Of a stretch of 61,738 nucleotides of DNA, positions 41,947-50,471 are shown in pieces (within the stretch, counting starts at the first letter, position 1; every line of letters starts with the position of its first letter). The DNA is from Kitasatospora sp. NBC_00315 (GTDB lineage Bacteria > Actinomycetota > Actinomycetes > Streptomycetales > Streptomycetaceae): assembly GCF_041435095.1 (NCBI RefSeq), contig NZ_CP108026.1, positions 1-61,738 on the forward strand. Reading direction: 5' to 3'. The notes beneath the pieces were generated by a model. That model saw only the letters and a list, made by a program, of their open reading frames with translations, was not told where the DNA came from and searched no databases. Position numbers and translations under genes: made by a program.

Positions 41947-42010
41947 GCAGCGTGGGTGCTGCCAGGGTGGCAGCACCCACGCTGCTACCCCTGGCAGCAC
42001 CGGTGCTGCC
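41947..42010 (+). terminator. 18-base-stem hairpin plus 18 bp palindrome
   Basis: A perfect stem of 18 bases with the loop GGG (41947-41985) followed by the palindrome GGCAGCACCGGTGCTGCC (41993-42010). It likely ends the rep-helicase transcript. The shared GGCAGCACC unit suggests a repeated binding motif as well. Confidence 0.75.
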
Positions 42011-42143
42011 ACCCCGGCCCGTGAAGCCCCGTCGGCCGGCCCGCGCAGCGGCCTCGCGCCTCGCGCGCGAGGACCACCTGTAGATGCCCTTCGGGCGTCC
42101 GGGAGGGGCTCGCCGCGTTCTCTCTCTACTTCTCTTGAGGGTG

Positions 42144-42212
42144 TCCGGCTGGTGAGGAGACCCCCATCCGGCTGGTGCATAGACCCCCGTCCGGCTGGTG
42201 AGGAGACCCCCA
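42144..42212. repeat. Three tandem 23 bp repeats upstream of tap
   Basis: Head-to-tail copies starting TCCGGCTGGTG at 42144, 42167 and 42190. Copies 1 and 3 are identical over nearly the full unit and copy 2 differs at a few bases. Iteron-like; possible binding sites for Tap, Rep or a partition factor. Confidence 0.8.
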
Positions 42213-42263
42213 CCCGATATGCCGCTTTTGGTCCGGTCCTGAAGTCACCCGTTCGGGGTTAGC

Positions 42264-42311
42264 AATTCCTTAGATCCAACCTTAGATCTGCGCTAGGATG
42301 GGTGCAGGAGG
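42264..42311 (+). promoter_or_regulatory. tap promoter/operator and ribosome site
   Basis: TTAGATC occurs at 42270 and 42282 (12 bp apart), with a weaker third copy TAGGATG at 42294, in an AT-rich pocket. GGAGG at 42307-42311 serves the tap ATG at 42319. Confidence 0.5.
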
Positions 42312-42318
42312 TACACCC

Positions 42319-44667
42319 ATGTCAGAGGAGATCGACCCGGTCGCCGCGCTGCTCGCGGAGGTCGACCAGGAGGTGCTGCCGCCGCCGGCGGAGCGCCTGC
42401 GGCTACGGAAGGCAGCGAAGGTGACCCGCCCCAAGATGGCCGGGGCGGTCGGCGTGCGCGAGGAGACGATCTGGGCCTGGGAGACCGGGCGCAGCGAGCC
42501 GCGGCCGCCGCAGCGAGGCAAGTACGCCGAGCTGCTGCGGGGCCTCGCCACGCGCTTCCCCGCGCCCGCGACCGAGCAGCCTGCCCCGGTGCCGGTCGCG
42601 GTGCCGGAGGCCTTCGCCGCCGCCCCGGCGCCCGAGCAGGCGGCGCCGGCACAGCTGGTGATGCTGGACCAGAACCCGGACGGTTCGCTGCTGATGGCCG
42701 CGCCGCTGGCGTGTGTGCAGTGCGGGCAGCCGTCCGTCTACCGGGCGCAGGGCCGGCCGATGCACCTGGGCGGGTTCTGCCGCCCCGGCGCCACCCCGGC
42801 CACCCCGGCCGTCCCGGCCGCCGTGCAGCCCGTCGAGCAGATCCCGGCCGTGGCTCACCAGGCCGCCCCCGCTGCTGCGCCGTCTGCACGTCGTGCGGTG
42901 TCATCACGTCCGGCGGCGTCCTCCAGGGCGCGCAAGGCTCCGGCGAAGACGGCTGCGGCCACCGAGGGGCCGGCCGACTGGGAGGCGGCCGCGGCGGCGC
43001 GGTTCCCGGCAGGTCCCCTCGCGGTCCTCGACGTCGCCCCCTCGGGCAAGGGCTTCGTGGCCTACCTCGCCGACGGCACGGTGGCGCCGACCGCCCCGGC
43101 CGGCCGGACCCTGGCGGCCGTCGTGGAGTGGGCGCTGGAGGCCGGGTTCGGCTCGGCGCGGCTGCACCGGCACGGCAAGGACGGCGACGCCCTGGTCGTC
43201 ATCGCCGACGCCGCGCTCGCCGAGCTCGGGCTGCCCCGGATGGGCCGGGACGAGAAGACCGAGTTCGTGCAGCGCCTGGGCCAGCTGCCGAAGACCCACA
43301 AGTCGGTCAAGGCGGTGGAGAAGGCGGGCTGGCTGCTCACCCAGCGTGGCCTCGGTCCGTGGGCGCGGATCTACCGCACCCCCGAGGACGGCCGCCGCCA
43401 GTGCGTCCAGCTGTGCATCCCGGCCTGGGGCGCGCTGACCTCCGGCGGCTGGACCATCCCCGACGACCTCGCCCCGGCCGACCTGGCCCGCCTGCTCGGC
43501 ACCTACGCGAAGCGCGTCCTCACCCCGCGCGGCTCCACCGCCGTCTCCGGCCTCGAGCTGGTGACCGCGCTGCGCCCGCCGACCCGCGCGGTGCGCACCG
43601 ACACGGGGTGGACGTCCGGCGCGGTGGAGGGCTCGCGGCCGAAGGACGGGTTCGATCCGGCGCCGTCGGAGGTCCCGGACGTGCATCCGCTCGCCCAGGA
43701 CCGCCAGCTCGGCGACGAGCTGGTGACCGAGGCGTGGGACTGGCACCGCGAGCTGACCGACGCGGAGAAGGCCGCGCCGTTCGCGGTCGGCCTCGACGTC
43801 AACATGGCCTTCCTCGCCGCCGCCGGCCGCCTGATCCTGCCGCTGTCCGGGCCCGTCCAGGAGTTCAACCCGGTCTTCGACCCGAAGACGCCGGGGTCGT
43901 GGCTGGTGGACCTGTCCGGCATCGACACGAACCCGCTGCTCCCCTCGCCGTTCACCGCCGACGGCTCCCGGCCGACGGGACCGGCCTGGTACTCCACGGC
44001 GAAGGTCGCCTACGCGGTGGAGCTCGGCGCCACGGTGCAGCCGCTGGAGGCGTACCTGCGGCACGAGAGCGGCCCGTACCTGGACCCGTGGCACAAGCGC
44101 CTCCGGGCTGCGTACGTCGACACGATGGCAGCCCTCGGTGTGCCGCTCACCCTCGCCGACACCGACCCGCTGGCGTTCCTCGACGCCATGGCCGCCGTCA
44201 AGCAGGGTGACCCGGCCGAGGTCGCGGTGCTCACCGCGATCAAGCAGACCGCCAAGGGCACCATCGGCAAGATGCGCGAACGCCCCCGCGGCCACGGCTA
44301 CAAGCCCGGCGAGCGCTGGGCCGCCCTGGACCGGCCGACCTGGGACCCGCTGATGCGCGCCCTGGTCATCGACACCGCCACCGTCAACCTCCACCGCAAA
44401 CTCCGCAAGATGGCCGGCCACACCGGCCTCTACGCCCTCGCCGTCCTCTCCGACTGCGCCGTCTTCGCCGCCCCCGGCCCCGGCGCCCTCGACATCCTCA
44501 CCCGCCCCGACGCCACCCTCACCACCTCGCTGCGCCTCGGCGTCAGCCCGGGGATGGTCAAGTTCGAGGGCAGCAGGCCGATGAGCGAGGTCGCCGAGCT
44601 GATCGCGGAGGGGACCAACCCGGCCCGGCACATGAAGGCCGGCGGCATCGTCTCCGCCGACGAGTAG
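42319..44667 (+). CDS. tap: Telomere-associated protein Tap
   Basis: A 782 aa protein matching Streptomyces Tap. The ATG at 42319 has GGAGG 7 bases upstream. Residues ~28-65 are an XRE-like helix-turn-helix (LRKAAKVTRPKMAGAVGVRE, then ETIWAWETGRSEPRPP). A CVQCGQ...GGFC zinc-like pair lies near residue 135. The Tap core follows: FAVGLDVNMAFLAAAGRL, GSWLVDLSGIDTNPLLPSPF, PTGPAWYSTAKVAYAVELGA, RHESGPYLDPWHKRLRAAYV, and the end NPARHMKAGG. Tap binds telomeric 3' overhangs and recruits the terminal protein for end patching. Tpg lies 547 bases downstream in the same direction. Confidence 0.95.
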   Translation: MSEEIDPVAALLAEVDQEVLPPPAERLRLRKAAKVTRPKMAGAVGVREETIWAWETGRSEPRPPQRGKYAELLRGLATRFPAPATEQPAPVPVAVPEAFAAAPAPEQAAPAQLVMLDQNPDGSLLMAAPLACVQCGQPSVYRAQGRPMHLGGFCRPGATPATPAVPAAVQPVEQIPAVAHQAAPAAAPSARRAVSSRPAASSRARKAPAKTAAATEGPADWEAAAAARFPAGPLAVLDVAPSGKGFVAYLADGTVAPTAPAGRTLAAVVEWALEAGFGSARLHRHGKDGDALVVIADAALAELGLPRMGRDEKTEFVQRLGQLPKTHKSVKAVEKAGWLLTQRGLGPWARIYRTPEDGRRQCVQLCIPAWGALTSGGWTIPDDLAPADLARLLGTYAKRVLTPRGSTAVSGLELVTALRPPTRAVRTDTGWTSGAVEGSRPKDGFDPAPSEVPDVHPLAQDRQLGDELVTEAWDWHRELTDAEKAAPFAVGLDVNMAFLAAAGRLILPLSGPVQEFNPVFDPKTPGSWLVDLSGIDTNPLLPSPFTADGSRPTGPAWYSTAKVAYAVELGATVQPLEAYLRHESGPYLDPWHKRLRAAYVDTMAALGVPLTLADTDPLAFLDAMAAVKQGDPAEVAVLTAIKQTAKGTIGKMRERPRGHGYKPGERWAALDRPTWDPLMRALVIDTATVNLHRKLRKMAGHTGLYALAVLSDCAVFAAPGPGALDILTRPDATLTTSLRLGVSPGMVKFEGSRPMSEVAELIAEGTNPARHMKAGGIVSADE

Positions 44668-44676
44668 CCGCACCCC

Positions 44677-44705
44677 GGCCGGGCCCGCACGACGCGGGCC
44701 CGGCC
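44677..44705 (+). terminator. GC hairpin after tap
   Basis: 12-base stems GGCCGGGCCCGC and complement with the loop ACGAC, nine bases past the tap stop. It may only attenuate, since tpg lies downstream in the same direction. Confidence 0.7.
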
Positions 44706-44779
44706 CGCACCACCCACGACCAGCACGACAGCACCAGCAGCGGCCCGCCGACCGGCGGCCGCGACAGGGGAGGACCCGC

Positions 44780-45145
44780 ATGGAGCACACGGAGCAGGAT
44801 CCGCGTGTCGAGCAGCTCGCCGTCGCTTACTGGCACCACATCAGGTCGGCGCCGGCCGCCTGGGCGCGCCTGAAGCCGGAAGTCCGGGCCCAGATGCTCG
44901 AGCAGGCCGGCACCTGGCTGCGCGCGGCCGAGCAGGCCGGCCTTCTACCCCCGGCCGCCGCGCCGAGCGAGGACCACGCGGCGGTGCTGCTGGACGACCG
45001 GGGCACGGTGTGGGCCGAGGTGCCCACCAGCGACGGCCGCGAGGACCTGCTGCTGCCGCTGGTGTACGCCCGCGAGGAAGCGACCTCGCGCCACGACCTC
45101 GCCGACCAGGGCGCCCGGTTCACCCACATCGGCTGGGCCCGCTGA
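44780..45145 (+). CDS. Hypothetical protein between tap and tpg
   Basis: A 121 aa protein from the ATG at 44780 (GGGGAGGA upstream). The N-terminal 60 residues are helical (VRAQMLEQAGTWLRAAEQAG). The second half is beta-looking (AAVLLDDRGTVWAEVPTSDG; LLLPLVYAREEATSRHDLAD). No recognised family. In the replicons I know, tap and tpg are usually adjacent, so this insertion suggests a linked role or a later arrival. Confidence 0.7.
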   Translation: MEHTEQDPRVEQLAVAYWHHIRSAPAAWARLKPEVRAQMLEQAGTWLRAAEQAGLLPPAAAPSEDHAAVLLDDRGTVWAEVPTSDGREDLLLPLVYAREEATSRHDLADQGARFTHIGWAR

Positions 45146-45214
45146 CCGCAACCCGCCCGCCTGACCAGCCGACCGGCCACCACGAACGTCGTCATCATGA
45201 GGAAGGACAGTCCG

Positions 45215-45760
45215 ATGGGGGAGATCGACGAGGGCCTGGGCCGCGCGGAGCGCACCCGCCCGATCCCGCAGTCCACCGCCGCCCAGGTGCGGTTCCTGCT
45301 CAAGGGCGCGAAGGGCTCCACCAAGGCGCTCGCCGCCGAGCTCGGCGTCTCCCAGCGCACCGTGCAGCGCTGGCTCAAGGGCCAGGGCGCCCCGAAGCCG
45401 GCCGCCGCGAAGAAGGTCGAACAGCAGGTCCGCGCGAAGTGGCAGCCCAAGGTGCGCCAGCGGGTGCGCCGCGAGGCCGAGCAGCGCGGCTTCATGCTCC
45501 ACATGAGTGCCACCTTCGGCTACAGCTCCGCGGCCGGCTCCACCGACGACCCCCGCTCGCGCACCATCACCCAGAAGATGCCCGGGTCCGTCGCCCAGAA
45601 GTTGTACGCCGCCCGGGACGCCGGAGCCGGCCAGGCCGAGCAGGAGCGGATCCTCGCCGAGGGCCTGCGCGAGCACTACTTCAAGGACAACGGCCACCGC
45701 GCCGGCGGCCTCGACGTCGAGCTGAACGACATCTCCTGGATGGACGTCGAAGGCCTGTAG
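45215..45760 (+). CDS. tpg: Telomere terminal protein Tpg
   Basis: A 181 aa protein, the usual Tpg length, from the ATG at 45215 with GAGGAAGGA upstream (an ATG at 45197 lies within that region). An N-terminal helix-turn-helix (TKALAAELGVSQRTVQRWLK) is followed by RAKWQPKVRQRVRREAEQRG, FGYSSAAGSTDDPRSRTITQ and the hallmark HYFKDNGHRAGGLDVELNDI near the C-terminus. Tpg is covalently bound to the 5' ends and primes end synthesis. Threonines 110, 117 and 119 lie in the zone that corresponds to the primed threonine of the S. coelicolor protein. Confidence 0.96.
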   Translation: MGEIDEGLGRAERTRPIPQSTAAQVRFLLKGAKGSTKALAAELGVSQRTVQRWLKGQGAPKPAAAKKVEQQVRAKWQPKVRQRVRREAEQRGFMLHMSATFGYSSAAGSTDDPRSRTITQKMPGSVAQKLYAARDAGAGQAEQERILAEGLREHYFKDNGHRAGGLDVELNDISWMDVEGL

Positions 45761-45836
45761 ACCCCTGCCGTGCCCCCGGCCCGGTCCGGGGCCGGCGGCA
45801 CCCCCGACACCCGCTCCGACATCGAAGGAGACCCGT

Positions 45837-46247
45837 GTGAGCACCCGCTACCTCCCCGTCGGCGAACCCGACCCCGAGGTCTTCGACACCCCCGACTACA
45901 GCCGCGCCGGCTGGACCTTCGCCGCCGCCTCCGACCTACGGCCCGGCCCCGTCGCCGACGTCCTGGTCGCCGTCACCGGCGAGGACGGCCGCGAGCAGTG
46001 CGACGTCCAACTGCTCCTGCAGCCCACCGTCGGGTGCAGCATGCGCGTGCGCGCCCGCCACCACGTCGCCCACTACTCCGACACCGACGAGGAGCCGATG
46101 GTGGAGACCCTGGACGCGGACCTCGAGGGCGTCGACAACCTGCGTATCAGCCTCTACGGCAGCTGGGGCCGGCTCGGCCTGGCGGCAGCCCTGCGCGAGG
46201 CCGCCGAGATGCTCGAGGCCGCCGACCGGCTGCCCGACGGCACCTGA
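45837..46247 (+). CDS. Hypothetical protein downstream of tpg
   Basis: A 136 aa protein from the GTG at 45837 with GAAGGAGA upstream. Acidic with beta-rich segments (DVLVAVTGEDGREQCDVQLL; GCSMRVRARHHVAHYSDTD) and a helical end. No known family. 76 bases behind tpg, so probably in the same operon. Confidence 0.7.
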   Translation: MSTRYLPVGEPDPEVFDTPDYSRAGWTFAAASDLRPGPVADVLVAVTGEDGREQCDVQLLLQPTVGCSMRVRARHHVAHYSDTDEEPMVETLDADLEGVDNLRISLYGSWGRLGLAAALREAAEMLEAADRLPDGT

Positions 46248-46410
46248 AACCACCCACCCGGCGCCCCAGCCCGACGCCGCGTCGCCTTCGTACCGTCCTC
46301 GTGTCGCCGAAAATAGGGGTACAAGGGCGCTCGAAAAGGCGGACCCGGGCCGACTGATAAACCCGCGACCGGAATTCACCGGTGAACATCCGACAGACAA
46401 GAGGAATGCC

Positions 46411-46779
46411 GTGGAGGAGAGACTCGAACTGCCGCTGACCGCGGTCGAGGGCGAGATGTTCCTGCCCGCCGCCCCGGCCGCCACCGCCCGCTTCACCGGC
46501 ACGCCCTCGCCCAAACGCACCGCCGCCGGCCTGCCCGGCCACTGCGACACCTGCGTCCTGACCGGCCACCAGAACGCCCACCCCGACCTCGACTGCGCCG
46601 ACGTCGGCTGCCACGGCGCCCACGGCCTCACCGCGACCGGACTGCACATCTGCGCGGACTGCCACCACCCCATCACCGGCCACTGGCTCTCCGACATGCC
46701 GCTGCCCGGCGAACGCGGCGACACCGAGCTCCGCTACTGGCACACCGGCCCGAGCGCCTGCGCCCAGGCCGCCGGCTGA
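46411..46779 (+). CDS. Cysteine/histidine-rich zinc-binding-like protein
   Basis: A 122 aa protein from the GTG at 46411 (GAGGAA upstream). Eight cysteines or so with histidines: GHCDTCVLTGHQNAHPDLDC, VGCHGAHG, LHICADCHHPITGHW. The spacing suggests one or two zinc sites. A palindrome TTCACCGGTGAA stands upstream (46375). The strong terminator at 46801 ends its message. Confidence 0.7.
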   Translation: MEERLELPLTAVEGEMFLPAAPAATARFTGTPSPKRTAAGLPGHCDTCVLTGHQNAHPDLDCADVGCHGAHGLTATGLHICADCHHPITGHWLSDMPLPGERGDTELRYWHTGPSACAQAAG

Positions 46780-46800
46780 ACCAGCGCCGCTCCTGACCGG

Positions 46801-46837
46801 TGAGTGGCCCTCGCGCTCGAATCGCGAGGGCCACTCA
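46801..46837 (+). terminator. Perfect 15-base-stem hairpin
   Basis: TGAGTGGCCCTCGCG and its complement around a seven-base loop, 22 bases after the stop at 46779. Confidence 0.8.
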
Positions 46838-47690
46838 GTGCGTGAGCCTACGGTCCCCCCGCCCCTTGGAGGCCTGCCCGGCCGCAGACCCTCCCCTCGA
46901 TCTCCCCACCCCGGCCGGGTGCACGCCGCTGCCCTGCCGGACGGCCGGGCCCGGGCGGCAACCGAGCCGCCATCGCGGCCCACTGCGCCGCCTAGGCGGG
47001 CCGCGGCGTGCTTCGCCCCCGCACCCGTGACCAGCGCCTGGATGCGCTGGACCATCCAGCTGCCGCCTACCCTGCGCCGCCGGATCCGCCATCCGGGCCG
47101 TGGCCGGCCCAGCCGTCGGCCCGTCGCCGCACCGCTCGCGCCGAGGACGGCGCTCCCTGGGCAGTTGCCGTCGACGAGCTGGCGGGCACCCGTGCAGGGC
47201 CAAGGCCCCTGCCGCACCGGCCTGCCGAGCGCACCGGCCCGCGGGCCGACCCTGAAGCCCCGACCGCCAGAGCCCACCTGGACGAGACCGAGCTGCGCCA
47301 CCATCACGACGACCACAGCAGCGTCGGCCCGGCCCGGCGCGGGCCGCGCCGGTGATCCCGCGCCGCCACCGTGTACCGGCAGGGCACGGAAGCCGGCCGC
47401 CCGGTGGATGAGCGCGGAAAGGGCCGTCAAGGCCCGGGTCCGGCGGCAGCCGGACTTCCGTGATCGGCGCCGTACAGTCCAGCTACAACGGTCAGCAGTT
47501 GGCCGCGGTGCCAAGCCCGGGGAGCGGGAGCGGCACGGACGGCAAGCCCGCCGGAGGCCGAACGGTGGCGGCGCTACTCGGGGGGAGGCCTCGCGGCTTG
47601 CGGGATCGGGCGTAGCCCGATGGGCAGCGTGCGACGGCGGGGTGGTTCTAGGGTATGTAAAGAGGGGGAACGCTCTGACCTGGGGAAACG
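46838..47690. other. No convincing gene
   Basis: Both strands are open over long stretches (plus 46838-47695, minus 46147-47514), but the products are Pro/Arg/Ala-rich without folds, motifs or ribosome sites. Probably non-coding or decayed DNA between the telomere genes and the next module. Confidence 0.55.
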
Positions 47691-47695
47691 CTTGA

Positions 47696-47756
47696 CGAGT
47701 GTGGGGTTGTAACCCCCATTACTGACAAGTAACTGAGGACTGTAATCCCACACTCG
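47696..47756. promoter_or_regulatory. Nested inverted repeats upstream of winged-helix pair
   Basis: Outer arms CGAGTGTGGG (47696-47705) and CCCACACTCG (47747-47756). Inner GGGGTT-GT-AACCCC (47703-47716) and TTACT/AGTAA. AT-rich for this plasmid. A candidate origin or control structure. Confidence 0.6.
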
Positions 47757-47786
47757 GGATCCGGCGCGCCGAATGAGGGTCCTAGA

Positions 47787-47815
47787 CCCACAAAAGTTAT
47801 CTCTCGGGATAACCT
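47787..47815. promoter_or_regulatory. 29 bp box, copy 1
   Basis: CCCACAAAAGTTATC followed by a GATAACCT arm; an inverted repeat AGTTATC/GATAAC. It touches the start of the first winged-helix gene. A second copy follows the operon at 48907. Confidence 0.75.
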
Positions 47816-48418
47816 TTGGTGGTGATCAGTCCCTCGACGGGCGGCCGTGTGGTGCGCCTTCCCTCATCCCGGCCGGGCCATCAGCCCGCCAAGCCCCCGC
47901 CTCCCGAGACCGCGGGCGGGCAGAACGTCGTCGCGATCCGTCTGGAGCCGGGCGAGTCCGTCTCGGTCAACCCGGCTCCAGCCCCGGAGCCGGGGGCCGG
48001 TCGGCGTGAGGACTTCGACTTCCTCGGGCACACCTTCTACATGGCCTCCAAGGAGCTGTCGGCGAAGCTGCCGTTCATCGGCCTGACCGCCACCGAGTAC
48101 GACGTCTGGCACACCATGCTCGGCGCCCAGCTCAAGGGCGGAATCGTCCTGACCACCGTCATCAAGCTCGGCGAGCGCCTGGGCATCGGCCGCAAGGAAG
48201 CCGGGGAGGCCCTGGCGAAGTTCCTCGGCATGGGCTTCATGTGGTTGGAGAAGCGCGGCCGCTACAGGATCAACCCGCGCATCGCGTTCTGGGGCAGCAG
48301 CGCCGAGCAGCAGCGCGCCCTGGCGCTGATGCCCGACAGCATCCCCGAGATCCGTCTGCCCGAGGGCGAGGTCCGCCCGCCGCGCCGCACCCGCCGACCT
48401 AAGCTGGAGTCGCTGTGA
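47816..48418 (+). CDS. Winged-helix protein 1 (RepL-like)
   Basis: A 200 aa protein; the start is uncertain (TTG 47816, GTG 47819 or GTG 47822, directly after the 29 bp box, possibly leaderless). The first 65 residues are Pro-rich. The folded part has LTATEYDVWHTMLGAQLKGG, LGERLGIGRKEAGEALAKFL and YRINPRIAFWGSS. That order (helix, winged helix, then YRINPxIAF) recalls the RepL family of plasmid replication or copy-control proteins. The next gene is a paralogue and overlaps it. Confidence 0.75.
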   Translation: MVVISPSTGGRVVRLPSSRPGHQPAKPPPPETAGGQNVVAIRLEPGESVSVNPAPAPEPGAGRREDFDFLGHTFYMASKELSAKLPFIGLTATEYDVWHTMLGAQLKGGIVLTTVIKLGERLGIGRKEAGEALAKFLGMGFMWLEKRGRYRINPRIAFWGSSAEQQRALALMPDSIPEIRLPEGEVRPPRRTRRPKLESL

Positions 48419-48861
48419 TGACCGCCGAACGCCACGACCAGGACCAGGAGACCGCGACCTTCCTGACCGCCGAGGACTCGGTGTTCACGGCGCAGGACCT
48501 CTCGCGTGCGCTACCCCTGTACCGGCTGACGACTCTGCAGTACGACGTCTGGCACACCGTCCTTAGCGAGATGACGGACGGCGGCTGGGTCCCCCTCACG
48601 CTGGAGGAGATCGCCGACCGGCTCGGCACCAAGAAGAGCAACATCTCGCCGGCTCTCGGACGCCTGGCCGAGCTCGGTCTCATCTGGCGCGTCTCCAACG
48701 GCCTGCACCGCATCAACCCGCGGATCGCCTTCAAGGGCAGCCAGGAGGAGTGGGTCGAGGCGCTCTCCGAGGTGCCAGCCGACGTCCCCGAGGTGATCCT
48801 CCCGGCCTACCACCGCCGGCCACCGCGCGGCGGCCGCGGGGGCCTGGCCGCCACCGGCTGA
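48415..48861 (+). CDS. Winged-helix protein 2 (RepL-like paralogue)
   Basis: A 148 aa protein starting at the GTG at 48415 or the ATG at 48418, overlapping the previous stop. It repeats the same fold: LTTLQYDVWHTVLSEMTDGG, EIADRLGTKKSNISPALGRL and HRINPRIAFKGSQEEW. Two tandem copies suggest heterodimers, or an initiator with its repressor. The second 29 bp box lies just beyond. Confidence 0.78.
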   Translation: MMTAERHDQDQETATFLTAEDSVFTAQDLSRALPLYRLTTLQYDVWHTVLSEMTDGGWVPLTLEEIADRLGTKKSNISPALGRLAELGLIWRVSNGLHRINPRIAFKGSQEEWVEALSEVPADVPEVILPAYHRRPPRGGRGGLAATG

Positions 48862-48906
48862 ACGACTGACACCAGTTGACTGCTGACCGCGAGTGCGGGT
48901 TGGAAG

Positions 48907-48935
48907 CCCACAGAAGTTATCGCCAGACATAACCT
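48907..48935. promoter_or_regulatory. 29 bp box, copy 2
   Basis: CCCACAGAAGTTATC followed by ACATAACCT, matching copy 1 at most positions. Located 46 bases after the stop of the second winged-helix gene. Confidence 0.75.
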
Positions 48936-49163
48936 GCAGGGTCGAACGCGCCCTCCGTTGCCAAGCGGGTCGGCCAGCGCTCACCGACCGTCAGCGATCC
49001 GGTCGACTGGCATGCTCGCGACGGTAAAAATCCCTGGTCACAGCTCTATTCGAGCGACGTCGGCAGGCCTAGCATTCCGGGCACGGCAGCCTCACCACGC
49101 CCCGTCAAACGGGCTGCCGAGCAGGTCGGCCGCGCCTTCGCGACGGCGTGCCGGCGCCTCCCA

Positions 49164-49206
49164 CGGCCGGAGCCCCGGGCACCCCCCTGCCCCAGGGCTC
49201 CGGCCG
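49164..49206 (-). terminator. GC hairpin ending the minus-strand gene at 49256
   Basis: 12-base perfect arms CGGCCGGAGCCC/GGGCTCCGGCCG with a C-rich loop, about 50 bases past the stop. Confidence 0.65.
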
Positions 49207-49255
49207 CGCTGTCGGTCGGGGCTACGTCCTGACGTGACCGGGGTGGCTGCGGCAC

Positions 49256-49750
49256 TCAGCTCGTGGGCGGCGGTGTCGCCGGGTCTGGGTAGAGCAGCGC
49301 GGCGGTGTCGAAGGCCGCGCGCACCATGGGGACGGCCATCGCGGGGGTGAGGGCGGCGCCGGTCGTCTTGCCGTGCGAGAGCTTGTTGCGGATTTCCCGG
49401 CCGCACTGGAGCCGCTCGCGGAGGTCTTCCGAGATGACGTTCCGGGCGGCGGCGAGGTCGATCAGTTCCTTGAGCGGCTTCTTGGAGGCCAGGTGCGTCG
49501 CGAGAGCCGCCTCCAGCGCGAACAGGGAGAACGCCACGGCGACGGTGGTGAACTCGTACCGGTAGTAGGAGTGCCGGATGAGCTCGCGGGAGGTCTCCAG
49601 CACGCTGGTGACGGAGGCCGGCGCGTGGGCGGGCAGGACCAGGTCCTCGACGAGGGCGTGCATGTCCGAGTACTCGCCGACGAAGTAGTGCGCGCGGGAG
49701 TCCGGTACCGGCCAGGGCAGCGGGCCGGGGAGCGGCGGGAGGGTGTCCAT
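49256..49750 (-). CDS. HEPN-like helical protein
   Basis: A 164 aa protein from the ATG at 49750 with GGAAGGA upstream. All-helical: TSVLETSRELIRHSYYRYEF, VAVAFSLFALEAALATHLAS, then REIRNKLSHGKTTG. RNKLSH fits the R-x4-6-H motif of HEPN domains, many of which are RNases or toxins, while others are inactive nucleotide-binding folds. No antitoxin partner is evident next to it. Confidence 0.6.
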   Translation of the reverse strand: MDTLPPLPGPLPWPVPDSRAHYFVGEYSDMHALVEDLVLPAHAPASVTSVLETSRELIRHSYYRYEFTTVAVAFSLFALEAALATHLASKKPLKELIDLAAARNVISEDLRERLQCGREIRNKLSHGKTTGAALTPAMAVPMVRAAFDTAALLYPDPATPPPTS

Positions 49751-49924
49751 CCGCGCATCCTTCCGAACCCGCCCGCTCCGGCGCCAGGGATTTCGCAGGC
49801 CGAGGCCGCGATGGCCGGCCTGCGGATCGCCGCGCGGCTCTGTCCACAGGCAGACCACCCCAGGATCGCCAGCGGGGCCGGAGCGAATCCGGCCTGCACG
49901 CCGATCACGACCGAGGGGAAGACC

Positions 49925-50347
49925 ATGCCCGAGCTCCTGGAGAAGACCGGCGGCCACCTGCCGCACCGCGACTACATCGCCCGCGTCGTCGCCGAGCTGG
50001 AGGCCATCGGGCGCGGCCCCGACGCCTGGCGGTTGGACGTGGGCCCCGCCGACGGCCCTGCCCTCCAGGCGCTGCTGACCTGGCGGGCCGACGACGCCGA
50101 CGCGCACCTGGTGCTGGCCATGAACTGGGACAGCACCGACGGCTGGGCCTACAGCCGCGACTTCGACCGCGACGACTTCGTGTGGGTGGAGCTGGACGTC
50201 CACGCCATGTCGGACCCCGCCGGCCTGGCCCGGTCCCTGGAGTACTTGCTGGACGACGCGATCCCCGGGCCGATGCCCCTGGCGGCCTGCTGGGAGGGCG
50301 CCGGACGCCTGGACGACGCCGTCCGCGCCTGGCTCGCCGCGCGCTGA
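49925..50347 (+). CDS. Hypothetical protein (possibly DUF6292-like)
   Basis: A 140 aa protein from the ATG at 49925. LPHRDYIARVVAELEAIGRG, then VLAMNWDSTDGWAYSRDFDR and a helical end. The layout reminds me of a Streptomyces family annotated DUF6292, but I cannot confirm this. It begins a plus-strand run of four small genes. Confidence 0.65.
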   Translation: MPELLEKTGGHLPHRDYIARVVAELEAIGRGPDAWRLDVGPADGPALQALLTWRADDADAHLVLAMNWDSTDGWAYSRDFDRDDFVWVELDVHAMSDPAGLARSLEYLLDDAIPGPMPLAACWEGAGRLDDAVRAWLAAR

Positions 50348-50471
50348 CGGCACCGGCCGGTGCGCGGGTTCCCGGGTGCGTCCCCGCGGACCGGCCCGAG
50401 GCGGCCACCGTCGACACCACAGGGCCCGGCCCGGCGCGGTGCACGGCGGCGGCCGCCTCGGCCTGCCACCG

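Larger units (their letters stand above)
48862..49255. other. Intergenic region with box 2 and a convergent terminator
   Basis: No gene was seen. It contains the 29 bp box at 48907-48935 and a hairpin at 49164-49206 (CGGCCGGAGCCC and complement, 19-base loop) positioned to end the minus-strand gene at 49256. Confidence 0.65.

Noticed and set aside
46838..47695. 285-codon plus ORF and overlapping minus ORF
   Set aside because: Both are low in complexity with no start signal or motif; typical of non-coding high-GC DNA.
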